Assembly (NCBI GenBank): GCA_041685935.1
Contig: JAWLES010000131.1
Span: 1 to 6,673, forward strand
DNA: 6,673 nucleotides
Direction: 5' to 3'
From: JAIPEK01 sp041685935
GTDB taxonomy: Bacteria > Desulfobacterota > Desulfobacteria > Desulfobacterales > Desulfobacteraceae
Shown here: piece after piece, positions 1-6,110 of the stretch
Layout: the number at the start of each line of letters is the position of its first letter
How positions within the stretch are numbered: position 1 is the stretch's first letter
Notes under the pieces: model-generated
Told to the model about the DNA's origin: nothing
The model's database searches: none
The model's input: the letters and a program-made list of their open reading frames with translations, nothing else
Position numbers and translations under genes: made by a program

Positions 1-485
1 CTGAAGTATTCAGAAGGGATTTGTATTTCAGGCTCATGACCCACCATATCAATCTGCCTCCTCTGCGGGAGCGCAAAACCGATATCCCCCCCCTTTTCGA
101 GCATTTCCTCAAAAAGGCGGCAAAAGAGCTTGATATGGATGTGCCCGGATATGATAATGAAATACTCAAACTTCTTCAAAATTACAGGTTCCCCGGTAAT
201 ATCAGGGAACTTGAGGCAATGTTGTTTGATGCGGTATCTGTTTTCAGTCCGGATAGAATTCCCCTTTCCTTTTTTGAAAACCATATTGCATCCGGCCTTA
301 CTGAAAAATCTGCAGCAGAGGAAAATATTTTTTCCGGTATGAACCAGCTGCCGACCCTGAAAGAGGCATCCGAGTTTCTTGTGCAAGAAGCCATGGCGCG
401 CACGGGCGGCAAACAATCGGAAGCGGCGGAGCTTCTGGGAATTTCCAGACAGGCTCTGAACAAAAGGATGAAAGGACGTCATTGA
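1..485 (+). CDS. Sigma-54-dependent transcriptional activator, C-terminal part (5' truncated by window)
   Basis: The reading frame is open from base 3 to the TGA at 483-485, giving 160 visible residues; the real start lies upstream of the window. The first residues (EVFRRDLYFRL) match the conserved FRxDLYYRL segment of sigma-54 AAA+ activators. They are followed by LPPLRERKTDIPPL (about residues 18-31) and the sensor-II motif FPGNIREL (about 63-70, with its arginine at 68). A Fis-type DNA-binding helix-turn-helix occupies about residues 117-160, with GGKQSEAAELLGISRQAL as its core. Proteins of this family bind upstream of -24/-12 promoters and use ATP to open the sigma-54 polymerase complex. 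Walker A, Walker B and the GAFTGA loop must lie upstream and cannot be checked. Whether a receiver domain is present is also unseen. The sensor kinase starts one base after the stop, so a shared operon and a cognate regulator-kinase pair are likely. A TTG at 21 could be misread as a start, but homology continues upstream of it. Confidence 0.93.
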   Translation, partial: EVFRRDLYFRLMTHHINLPPLRERKTDIPPLFEHFLKKAAKELDMDVPGYDNEILKLLQNYRFPGNIRELEAMLFDAVSVFSPDRIPLSFFENHIASGLTEKSAAEENIFSGMNQLPTLKEASEFLVQEAMARTGGKQSEAAELLGISRQALNKRMKGRH

Positions 486-486
486 A

Positions 487-3400
487 ATGACAGTTAAAAT
501 TTTTGAATATATGAAGCGGTTTTTTTATCTTAAATGCGTTTTGGCCTGCCTGCCGGTTTTCATTTTCACCCTTCCCTCACATGCAGTCAAATTCGACCAC
601 CCCCTGAATACAGGTGCCTACAACAACAGCATCATGCAGGACAAAGACGGATTCCTGTGGATCGGGTGTTCAAGGGGAATTATTCGTTACAACGGTTATG
701 AAATGGAGGTGTTCAAGGCAGGACCGGATTCCCTCTCCTCTGCTTATGCTCCGGGAATTTTCGAAGACTCGGAGGGGCTTTTATGGATCGGTACCATAGG
801 CGGAGGATTGAATGTTTATGACAAAAAAGCCAATGAATTCACCTGGTATAAAAACGACCCTGATGACCCTTCAACTCTTAACAGCAACCAGTTCAACTGG
901 GCTCCGGACACAATTGATCAGGACAAAGAGGGGCTGATCTGGATCGGAACGCAGGCGGGAGTAAACGTATTTGACAAAAAAACACAAGGTTTTGTTGAGA
1001 GTTTCAAACACGATCCTGATGATCCTGAAACTCTCGGTCACAATTCGGTATGGACCATTATGGTCGACAGCAGAAACCTGGTCTGGATAGGCACCAGGAA
1101 AGGCCTTGACTGTTATGACAAAAAAACCGGAACCTTCACCCATTACAAGCATGATCCCAGTGACCCTTCAAGCATAGGAAAGGGAACGGTCTATTCGGTA
1201 CTGGAAAGCAGCAGCGGAGATTTATGGGTGGGAACTTCCAAAGGCGGGCTTAATCGGCTGGACCGCAAAACCGGAAAGTTTACCCGGTATATGAACAACC
1301 CTGATGATCCGGGAAGCATATCCCATAACGAGGTATACACCATTTGCGAGGACAGAGAAGGGAGCCTGTGGATCGGCCGTACTTACTCGGTTGAAGCCGG
1401 GCTTGAAAAGTTCAGTCCGGAGGATGAGTCGTTCGAAACATTCCGCCATGATCCGGAAAATTCCATGAGTATCAGCGGCGATATCATCATGAGCTGTTTT
1501 GAAGACCGGTCCGGCATACTCTGGATTGTGGAGAATACCGGCCCCATTGACAAATTTGATAAATACAGGCAGAAGTTTAAACTTTATCAGCAGAACCCTT
1601 CCAATAAAAATTACCTGAGTTCCAATGTTGTGAACACAATAACGGAAGACAGTCGCGGCAATATGTGGTTTGCCACCCAGCTCGGCGGCCTTAATAAATT
1701 CAACCGGGAAACCGGTGATTTTACGGTTTACCGGGATGATCCCGAGGGAATCTCCAACAACTATGTTTTTTCAGTACTCGAAGACAGCAGAGGGGATCTG
1801 TGGGTCTCCATGAACAACGGTGAAATCGGAATCCTGAACCGGAAAACCGGCAGATTCATTAAAAAATACAAAAATCCCCATGATGATGTACTTGCAAGAG
1901 GGATGATAGAGGACAAACTGAATCCTGATGTTTTATGGTTCGGCACGGAAACCGACGGGATTTTCAGTTTCAATAAAACCACCGGAGAATTCAGGCAGTA
2001 TCAGAATGATCCGGATGATTCTGAAAGCCTGAGTATCAACCATGTTTTCAATCTTTTTCAAACCGATGACGGTACACTCTGGGTACCCACCCAGGGAGGG
2101 GGGCTTGACCGGTTTGTGAGAGAATCGGAATCCTTTAAACACTATCGGTCCGATCCTGAAGATCCGACCACAATAAGCGGGAACTCAGTGATAGATTGTT
2201 ATATCGACAGCGTTGGGAATTTCTGGGTAAGCTGCGATGACGGCGGGCTTAACAGATTCGATCCCGGGACCGGTACGTTCACCCGCTACACAGAGGAGCA
2301 CGGATTTCCAACCAAATCGGTGCGGTCTATCCTTGAAGATGACCGCAAAAACCTCTGGTTGTCTTCAGACAAGGGACTGATTCAGTTCAGCATCGAAAAA
2401 GAAAAAGTGCTGAAGGTTTACGACGAAAAGGATGGCCTCCAGGGAAGCCATTTTACTATCTATCCGACATCTTCACATAAAACCGATGAGGGCCAGTTAT
2501 GGTTTTCAGGCCTGAACGGCGTAAACAGTTTCTATCCCGGAGAAATCACCAGGAATGAATATATCCCGCCGATCAGACTGACCGCTCTCAAGCATGGAAA
2601 AAAGCAATTAAAGAGCCACAAGCTTCCCGATCAGATTGAAAAAATAGAGCTTCCCTGGCAGGACAATTCCTTTGAATTCGAATTTGCAGCCCTGAATTAT
2701 ACACAACCGATGAAAAATCGATATGCGTATGTTCTTGACGGGTTTGAAAAGGAATGGAACCATATCGGCACCCGCAGATACGGAAAATACACCAACCTGC
2801 CGGGAGGCACTTACACTTTAAAACTTTTCGGTGCGAACAATGACGGGGTCTGGAACAGGAAGGGCACCTCCATCAAAGTGAAAGTGGGGGTTCCTCCCTG
2901 GAAGACATGGTGGGCATACCTTCTTTATTTTGCCGTACTTGCCGGGTCTGTATCAGGTTTTGTGAAATACCGGTCAGGAATTTACGAAGCGCGGCTTGAA
3001 AAAAACAGAAAGGAGCTTGAAAAAGAAAAGGAAATCAGTGACACCCTGCGAAGCCTGCATAAAAAAAAGGCAAACCTTATTTCCAAACAGCGTGAAGTTG
3101 AACAGGTGTTGCGCCAAAAAAGGGATGATCTTGAAAAGATTGTTGAGATCCGGACCAGTGAACTTATCCGGAAAAACGAGGATCTTCTGGAGGAAAAAGA
3201 AAAGGCGGATGCAGCAAACCGGGCCAAAAGCGAATTTCTTGCCCATATGAGTCATGAAATCCGCACACCGTTAAACCTGATCCTCGGATTTACCGACATG
3301 CTTGAAAAAACCGTGACTAACCACCAGTCAAAAGAGTATATTGCCACTATCCGCTCAAGCGGAAAATCTCTTATGGTGCTGTTGAATGATATACTGGATC

Positions 3401-4320
3401 TGTCTAAAGTCGAATCAGGAAAACTCAAAATCCAGAATTCAGCTTTCAGTATATACAGCCTTTTTCATGAAATGGAACACATTTTCTCAAAAAAAGCCGA
3501 ACAAAAAGGGATCGACTTTGTTCTCGAGCTCCACCCTCACATCCCTGATATGATAGTAATGGACGATGTCCGGCTAAGACAGATTCTTCTTAATCTTGCC
3601 GGAAATGCGGTAAAATTCACCGAGGACGGTTATGTCAAGCTTTCCGCCTGGATTGTGGAGCACCCGGATGAAAAAACCTTGTTTACCTTCGCTTTTTCAG
3701 TTGCAGACACCGGCATAGGCATTGCGAGTGATCAGCTGAACACTGTTTTCGGGGCTTTCTCCCAGCAAAAGGGACAGGACTTTACCAAATACGGGGGGGC
3801 AGGTCTCGGGCTTGCCATAACCAAACGGCTTGTTGAAAAAATGGGGGGTGACATCAAGGTTGAAAGCACACTCGGACAAGGAAGTGTCTTTAAAGTAACC
3901 TTTTATAATGTTGAGAAATCTTGTGCCCCTGATTATAAAGACAAGGTTGATTACAGCCTTGCGCATCCGGGACCGAAAGAGTTACTGGCAGGAATTGAAG
4001 ATCTTGATACCAAGGAGGATATGTCAATTTCCCCTGAAAAGATCGAAAAGCTGTCTGAATGTATCCGGAAACTCAGAGAGCTTAAAAAGAGCAAATGGGA
4101 CCAGCTTGTTGAGGCAATGGTCATCAGTGATATCAAAAGCTTCGGCACAGAGATATGCAGCCTTGCAGCTGAATACGAGATCCGGCCCTTGTACAGCTGG
4201 GCTGAAATTCTTTTTCTCGAGGCTGAAAATTTTGAAATGGACCGCCTGCCCGACACTCTAAAGAGTTTTCCTGAAATAATAAACAAGCTTGAAGCTCTTG
4301 TTGAAAAAAGGAGCCTGTAG
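487..4320 (+). CDS. Membrane sensor histidine kinase with double two-component-regulator propeller, Y_Y_Y domain, HisKA and HATPase_c
   Basis: This 1277-residue protein begins with a signal peptide (basic residues then a hydrophobic core at about 17-30, likely cleaved after SHA at 33). Fourteen LWIGT-type Reg_prop repeats follow, with conserved Trp at 58, 100, 152, 200, 247, 295, 346, 394, 439, 484, 532, 580, 624 and 672, which fits two seven-bladed propellers. A Y_Y_Y domain spans about 725-800, a transmembrane helix about 806-826, and a charged coiled coil about 833-908. HisKA carries the H-box SHEIRTP with the predicted phosphoacceptor His923. HATPase_c has N-box Asn1036 and Asn1040, G1 DTGIGI (1074-1079) and G2 GGAGLGLA (1103-1110). 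All catalytic motifs look intact, so it should autophosphorylate. There is no receiver domain or AraC helix-turn-helix, unlike Bacteroides hybrid two-component systems. About 100 helical residues end the protein. ATG 487 is chosen over ATG 511 because AAAGGA lies about 11 bases upstream, while 511 has no such site. The periplasmic ligand is unknown. The upstream sigma-54 activator is the probable partner. Confidence 0.95.
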   Translation: MTVKIFEYMKRFFYLKCVLACLPVFIFTLPSHAVKFDHPLNTGAYNNSIMQDKDGFLWIGCSRGIIRYNGYEMEVFKAGPDSLSSAYAPGIFEDSEGLLWIGTIGGGLNVYDKKANEFTWYKNDPDDPSTLNSNQFNWAPDTIDQDKEGLIWIGTQAGVNVFDKKTQGFVESFKHDPDDPETLGHNSVWTIMVDSRNLVWIGTRKGLDCYDKKTGTFTHYKHDPSDPSSIGKGTVYSVLESSSGDLWVGTSKGGLNRLDRKTGKFTRYMNNPDDPGSISHNEVYTICEDREGSLWIGRTYSVEAGLEKFSPEDESFETFRHDPENSMSISGDIIMSCFEDRSGILWIVENTGPIDKFDKYRQKFKLYQQNPSNKNYLSSNVVNTITEDSRGNMWFATQLGGLNKFNRETGDFTVYRDDPEGISNNYVFSVLEDSRGDLWVSMNNGEIGILNRKTGRFIKKYKNPHDDVLARGMIEDKLNPDVLWFGTETDGIFSFNKTTGEFRQYQNDPDDSESLSINHVFNLFQTDDGTLWVPTQGGGLDRFVRESESFKHYRSDPEDPTTISGNSVIDCYIDSVGNFWVSCDDGGLNRFDPGTGTFTRYTEEHGFPTKSVRSILEDDRKNLWLSSDKGLIQFSIEKEKVLKVYDEKDGLQGSHFTIYPTSSHKTDEGQLWFSGLNGVNSFYPGEITRNEYIPPIRLTALKHGKKQLKSHKLPDQIEKIELPWQDNSFEFEFAALNYTQPMKNRYAYVLDGFEKEWNHIGTRRYGKYTNLPGGTYTLKLFGANNDGVWNRKGTSIKVKVGVPPWKTWWAYLLYFAVLAGSVSGFVKYRSGIYEARLEKNRKELEKEKEISDTLRSLHKKKANLISKQREVEQVLRQKRDDLEKIVEIRTSELIRKNEDLLEEKEKADAANRAKSEFLAHMSHEIRTPLNLILGFTDMLEKTVTNHQSKEYIATIRSSGKSLMVLLNDILDLSKVESGKLKIQNSAFSIYSLFHEMEHIFSKKAEQKGIDFVLELHPHIPDMIVMDDVRLRQILLNLAGNAVKFTEDGYVKLSAWIVEHPDEKTLFTFAFSVADTGIGIASDQLNTVFGAFSQQKGQDFTKYGGAGLGLAITKRLVEKMGGDIKVESTLGQGSVFKVTFYNVEKSCAPDYKDKVDYSLAHPGPKELLAGIEDLDTKEDMSISPEKIEKLSECIRKLRELKKSKWDQLVEAMVISDIKSFGTEICSLAAEYEIRPLYSWAEILFLEAENFEMDRLPDTLKSFPEIINKLEALVEKRSL
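646..2538 (+). repeat. Fourteen imperfect tandem propeller-coding repeats
   Basis: Inside the kinase gene, 14 units of about 42-52 codons repeat the pattern EDxxGxLWIGTxxGGLNxFDxKTGxFTxY followed by an Asp/Pro-rich loop such as NDPDDPSTL or HDPDDPETL. This is the Reg_prop family pattern; each unit should form one blade of a beta-propeller. Units 6 and 7 (Trp295 and Trp346) are the most divergent, and unit 6 has an insertion (GRTYSVEAGLEKF). That places a weak zone at the boundary of the first and second sets of seven. The repeats are diverged at DNA level, which points to an old duplication and not to a recent expansion. Confidence 0.85.
4018..4317 (+). other. C-terminal helical tail of the kinase (orphan domain after HATPase_c)
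   Basis: Residues about 1178-1277 lie beyond the last HATPase_c strand (GSVFKVTFYNVE, ending near 1143) and a linker. The segment looks mostly alpha-helical and amphipathic, with stretches such as EKIEKLSECIRKLRELKK and INKLEALVEKRSL. It contains no histidine, so it is not a conventional HPt phosphotransfer domain. From memory, similar tails occur at the ends of hybrid kinases in sulfate reducers, where they follow a receiver domain; here there is no room for a receiver. I do not know its function. It could be a docking or dimer-stabilising module. Confidence 0.6.
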
Positions 4321-4418
4321 CATCAGGCTGATCTAATGTAAATTTCGATGTGAAAAAGAAGTCATGGATTATGGAATAAAATTCTAATTTATATGTAATT
4401 TATTTCACACTTGCTTCT
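4321..4418. other. Convergent intergenic gap without a clear terminator
   Basis: These 98 AT-rich bases separate the ends of the kinase gene (plus) and the PilZ gene (minus). I looked for a bidirectional hairpin with T-tracts and found only weak, widely spaced inverted matches. Nothing here qualifies as an intrinsic terminator by eye, although transcription of both genes should end in or near it. Confidence 0.5.
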
Positions 4419-4751
4419 TTAATACTCCACCGGCCTTGTGAACTCGACTCCGTACCCGTAATAATAGCTACTGTCGGATGATGTGCTGGTTTCAGGCAGT
4501 TGTGCCCATCTCACCAGCCCCTGGTATTCCTGGTATTTCTCAGGTCCAGGCGAGGTATGATCATAATTCAGCATTTTTATGGTATAATACTCCTCTGCAT
4601 CAAGATCCCCGTCAGTTTTCAAGTACATGCCGCCCCTGCTGTAATTGCAGGAGAGGCCGTAATAATATTCCGATGACCCCTTGGGGTATATCATGAGCGG
4701 AGACTGGTGCTCGTAACGCTCATATTCCCTGTTTTCCTTCTGCATAATCAT
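4419..4751 (-). CDS. Single-domain PilZ protein (putative c-di-GMP receptor), tyrosine-rich
   Basis: This 110-residue protein has both halves of the PilZ c-di-GMP signature: RxxxR at residues 8-12 (REYER) and (D/N)xSxxG at 36-41 (NYSRGG). Beta-strand-like segments follow (GMYLKT, YYTIKM), with the usual late strands GLVRWAQ and YGYGVEF. Its length fits a stand-alone PilZ domain, with no signal peptide or membrane segment, so it is probably cytoplasmic. PilZ proteins bind c-di-GMP and change the activity of partners in motility, pili, polysaccharide export or secretion; this partner is unknown. Eighteen of 110 residues are tyrosine, including two YYY runs (29-31 and 96-98), which is unusual. 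The start at 4751 lies four bases after a perfect AAGGAGGT; a second in-frame ATG at 4745 is possible. It converges with the kinase gene and diverges from the coiled-coil gene. Confidence 0.87.
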   Translation of the reverse strand: MIMQKENREYERYEHQSPLMIYPKGSSEYYYGLSCNYSRGGMYLKTDGDLDAEEYYTIKMLNYDHTSPGPEKYQEYQGLVRWAQLPETSTSSDSSYYYGYGVEFTRPVEY

Positions 4752-4755
4752 CTTA

Positions 4756-4763
4756 ACCTCCTT
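4756..4763 (-). promoter_or_regulatory. Strong Shine-Dalgarno site of the PilZ gene
   Basis: The minus strand reads AAGGAGGT, a perfect match to the anti-Shine-Dalgarno sequence, four bases before the ATG at 4751 (five after GGAGG). It supports this gene as real and favours 4751 over the second ATG at 4745, which would have an 11-base spacing. It is the best ribosome binding site in the window. Confidence 0.85.
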
Positions 4764-4770
4764 GTACTGA

Positions 4771-4787
4771 TATAATTATACTATAAT
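4771..4787. promoter_or_regulatory. AT-rich -10-like elements, candidate PilZ promoter
   Basis: TATAATTATA at 4771-4780 is a perfect 10-base palindrome, so it holds a consensus TATAAT on each strand (minus-strand copy at 4775-4780); a third TATAAT on the plus strand is at 4782-4787. The minus-strand copy would place transcription start near 4768 and leave a leader of about 17 bases carrying the AAGGAGGT site, which fits a PilZ promoter. No good -35 hexamer is visible at 16-18 bases spacing on either strand, so the call is weak. Confidence 0.35.
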
Positions 4788-4883
4788 GTTATGCAAAAAT
4801 CATACTTCCGGGTTGCCCCGGTGTGAATTATGCAGCCATGGGATCGATCCGGTTATTGTTGGTGAAACTTGTCGGTTCAATCC

Positions 4884-4912
4884 TTGATTAGAAAAACATT
4901 GTGCTATATATA
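4884..4912 (+). promoter_or_regulatory. Candidate sigma-70-type promoter for the coiled-coil/ATPase operon
   Basis: TTGATT at 4884-4889 and TATATA at 4907-4912 are separated by 17 bases, a standard -35/-10 arrangement. The predicted transcription start, near 4919, is about 25 bases before the ATG at 4944. This is the only well-spaced promoter-like pair I see in the intergenic region. No operator or riboswitch is evident around it. Confidence 0.5.
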
Positions 4913-4943
4913 AAGGGAGTAACCTGTTTCGAAAGGCTGATGA

Positions 4944-6098
4944 ATGAAATTTTTCCCTGTAAAAATCATGATACTGTGTCTGCTGCTTCCCCCTCTTTTA
5001 TATGCAGGGTCCGTCGAAATGTTAAAAAATTACCTTGACCGGTTCTACAGCAGCAGGATTGAAAAAATCTTTCTTACGGACACAGAACCCCTGCTTGAAG
5101 GAATTGTAGACATAGAGAATGTAATCGCCGGGAATATTGAAAAATTCCTGGACAACGATTCTCTGGTTCAGGATCTGGGCGTAAATCTTCATATTCTCGT
5201 GGTAACAAATGACGGTTCGATCATATACCCGGCATACAATTCCAAAGAAACCAACCTGGCAGGCGTCTATCAAAAAGATCCGGTTGAGACCGCACGCCGG
5301 AACTGGGAAATTTTAAACAGGGGTCTTTCAACTGATGTATCTGTTGAGCTTTCCTATGGCACGAAATTAGCAACCCTTATACTTGTTCTGTACATGGGAA
5401 TGTCTTTGTTCATTTTTCTGATTTTTTACTCAAAAAGCATTAAAAAATCAAAAGCGTATGAACAAGAGACTGATAAACATATTGACGGGCTTTTAAAGGA
5501 AGAAAAAGAATATCAGAAAATCCTCAAGGATCTTAAAAATGAAAGAAACAGTTTATTCAACAATATTTCCGAGCTGAACCGGAAATATCAGGAGGACAAA
5601 AAGAAAGCCAAAATCAATGAAAACGAAATGTTCAACGAGATAGTGAATCTTGAAGAAAAACTGAATTCCTATATTGAGCTTAAACAGGACAAGGAGGATG
5701 AGATTCAGCAGCTGAAATTCAAGGTTAATGAGCTTGAACGAAGAAAAACCGGCTCCGGGAAGAGAAAAATGTATGATTTCACGGAAAAGCGTTTTTCCAC
5801 CCTGTATAAAAATCTGCAGGTAAACAGAAAAGCCCTTACCGGTTTCCTTGAACTTAATGACGACCAGCAGATCAAAGCAGAGGAGCTCATGCACCAACTC
5901 AATGAGGCCCCTGATAAAGTCGTTATCAAGAGAAAAGTATTTTCAGGCAAAAAAAGCAATACAACATCTTTTGAAGTAATTTTTGCATACAATGGCCGCC
6001 TTTACTTCACCCAGAGAGAAGATAAAAAGATAGAGATCCTGGCAGTCGGTACCAAAAAAACCCAGAACAAGGACATGGACTATTTACACAATTTATAG
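4944..6098 (+). CDS. Membrane-anchored coiled-coil protein of unknown function with RelE/HigB-like C-terminus
   Basis: I do not recognise this 384-residue protein as a named family. Residues 1-21 form a signal peptide or first membrane helix. Residues 22-142 should be extracytoplasmic and include LHILVVTNDGSIIYPAY (82-98), reminiscent of Cache or PAS-like sensor strands. A clear membrane helix spans 143-162 and is followed by lysines (KSIKKSK). Residues about 170-267 form a long, highly charged Lys/Glu-rich coiled coil in the cytoplasm. A compact C-terminal domain (about 276-384) ends in strand-like FEVIFAYNGRLYF and IEILAVGTKKTQNKDMDYL, which by eye resembles the end of RelE/HigB-type domains; this is a weak inference. 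GAAAGG lies 7 bases before the ATG. The AAA ATPase starts 12 bases after the stop, so the two are probably co-transcribed, and this protein may anchor or signal to that ATPase. The gene looks more AT-rich than the kinase gene. Confidence 0.85.
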   Translation: MKFFPVKIMILCLLLPPLLYAGSVEMLKNYLDRFYSSRIEKIFLTDTEPLLEGIVDIENVIAGNIEKFLDNDSLVQDLGVNLHILVVTNDGSIIYPAYNSKETNLAGVYQKDPVETARRNWEILNRGLSTDVSVELSYGTKLATLILVLYMGMSLFIFLIFYSKSIKKSKAYEQETDKHIDGLLKEEKEYQKILKDLKNERNSLFNNISELNRKYQEDKKKAKINENEMFNEIVNLEEKLNSYIELKQDKEDEIQQLKFKVNELERRKTGSGKRKMYDFTEKRFSTLYKNLQVNRKALTGFLELNDDQQIKAEELMHQLNEAPDKVVIKRKVFSGKKSNTTSFEVIFAYNGRLYFTQREDKKIEILAVGTKKTQNKDMDYLHNL

Positions 6099-6110
6099 CA
6101 TTGCAATGAT

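Noticed and set aside
86..93. Homopolymer runs (8 C here; 7 G near 3793 in the kinase) as phase-variable or frameshift sites
   Set aside because: The frames stay intact through both runs and the encoded residues are conserved family positions (IPPL and the kinase GGAG). The lengths are modest.
646..2538. Regular repeats considered as a CRISPR array or non-coding tandem repeat
   Set aside because: The periodicity is about 126-156 bases, similarity is mainly at protein level, and an uninterrupted reading frame encodes Reg_prop blades.
2974..3255. Antisense and other-frame ORFs over the kinase coiled coil and HisKA region
   Set aside because: They are low-complexity (Phe/Ser-rich) mirrors of the Lys/Glu-rich coiled-coil codons and have no recognisable family. 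The plus-strand kinase frame explains the region.
4349..4420. Inverted matches TGTGAAA/TTTCACA and AAAGAAG/CTTCTTT between the convergent genes, considered as a terminator
   Set aside because: The arms are separated by about 47 or more bases and interleave (A-B-A'-B'), so they cannot form one nested hairpin. They are AT-rich and have no adjacent T-tract in the right place.
4478..4696. 72-codon plus-strand ORF opposite the PilZ gene
   Set aside because: The minus-strand frame carries both PilZ motifs and a perfect ribosome binding site. The plus frame shows no family signal.
4808..4821. GC hairpin CCGGG-TTGC-CCCGG as an intrinsic terminator
   Set aside because: No gene ends into it, the stem is only 5 bp, and no T-run follows directly on either strand.
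4786..4887. A 33-codon plus-strand ORF with a CxxC (RCELC) in the intergenic region
   Set aside because: It has no ribosome binding site, its ATG overlaps a TATAAT element, and it runs across the likely promoter region. I could not recognise any family.
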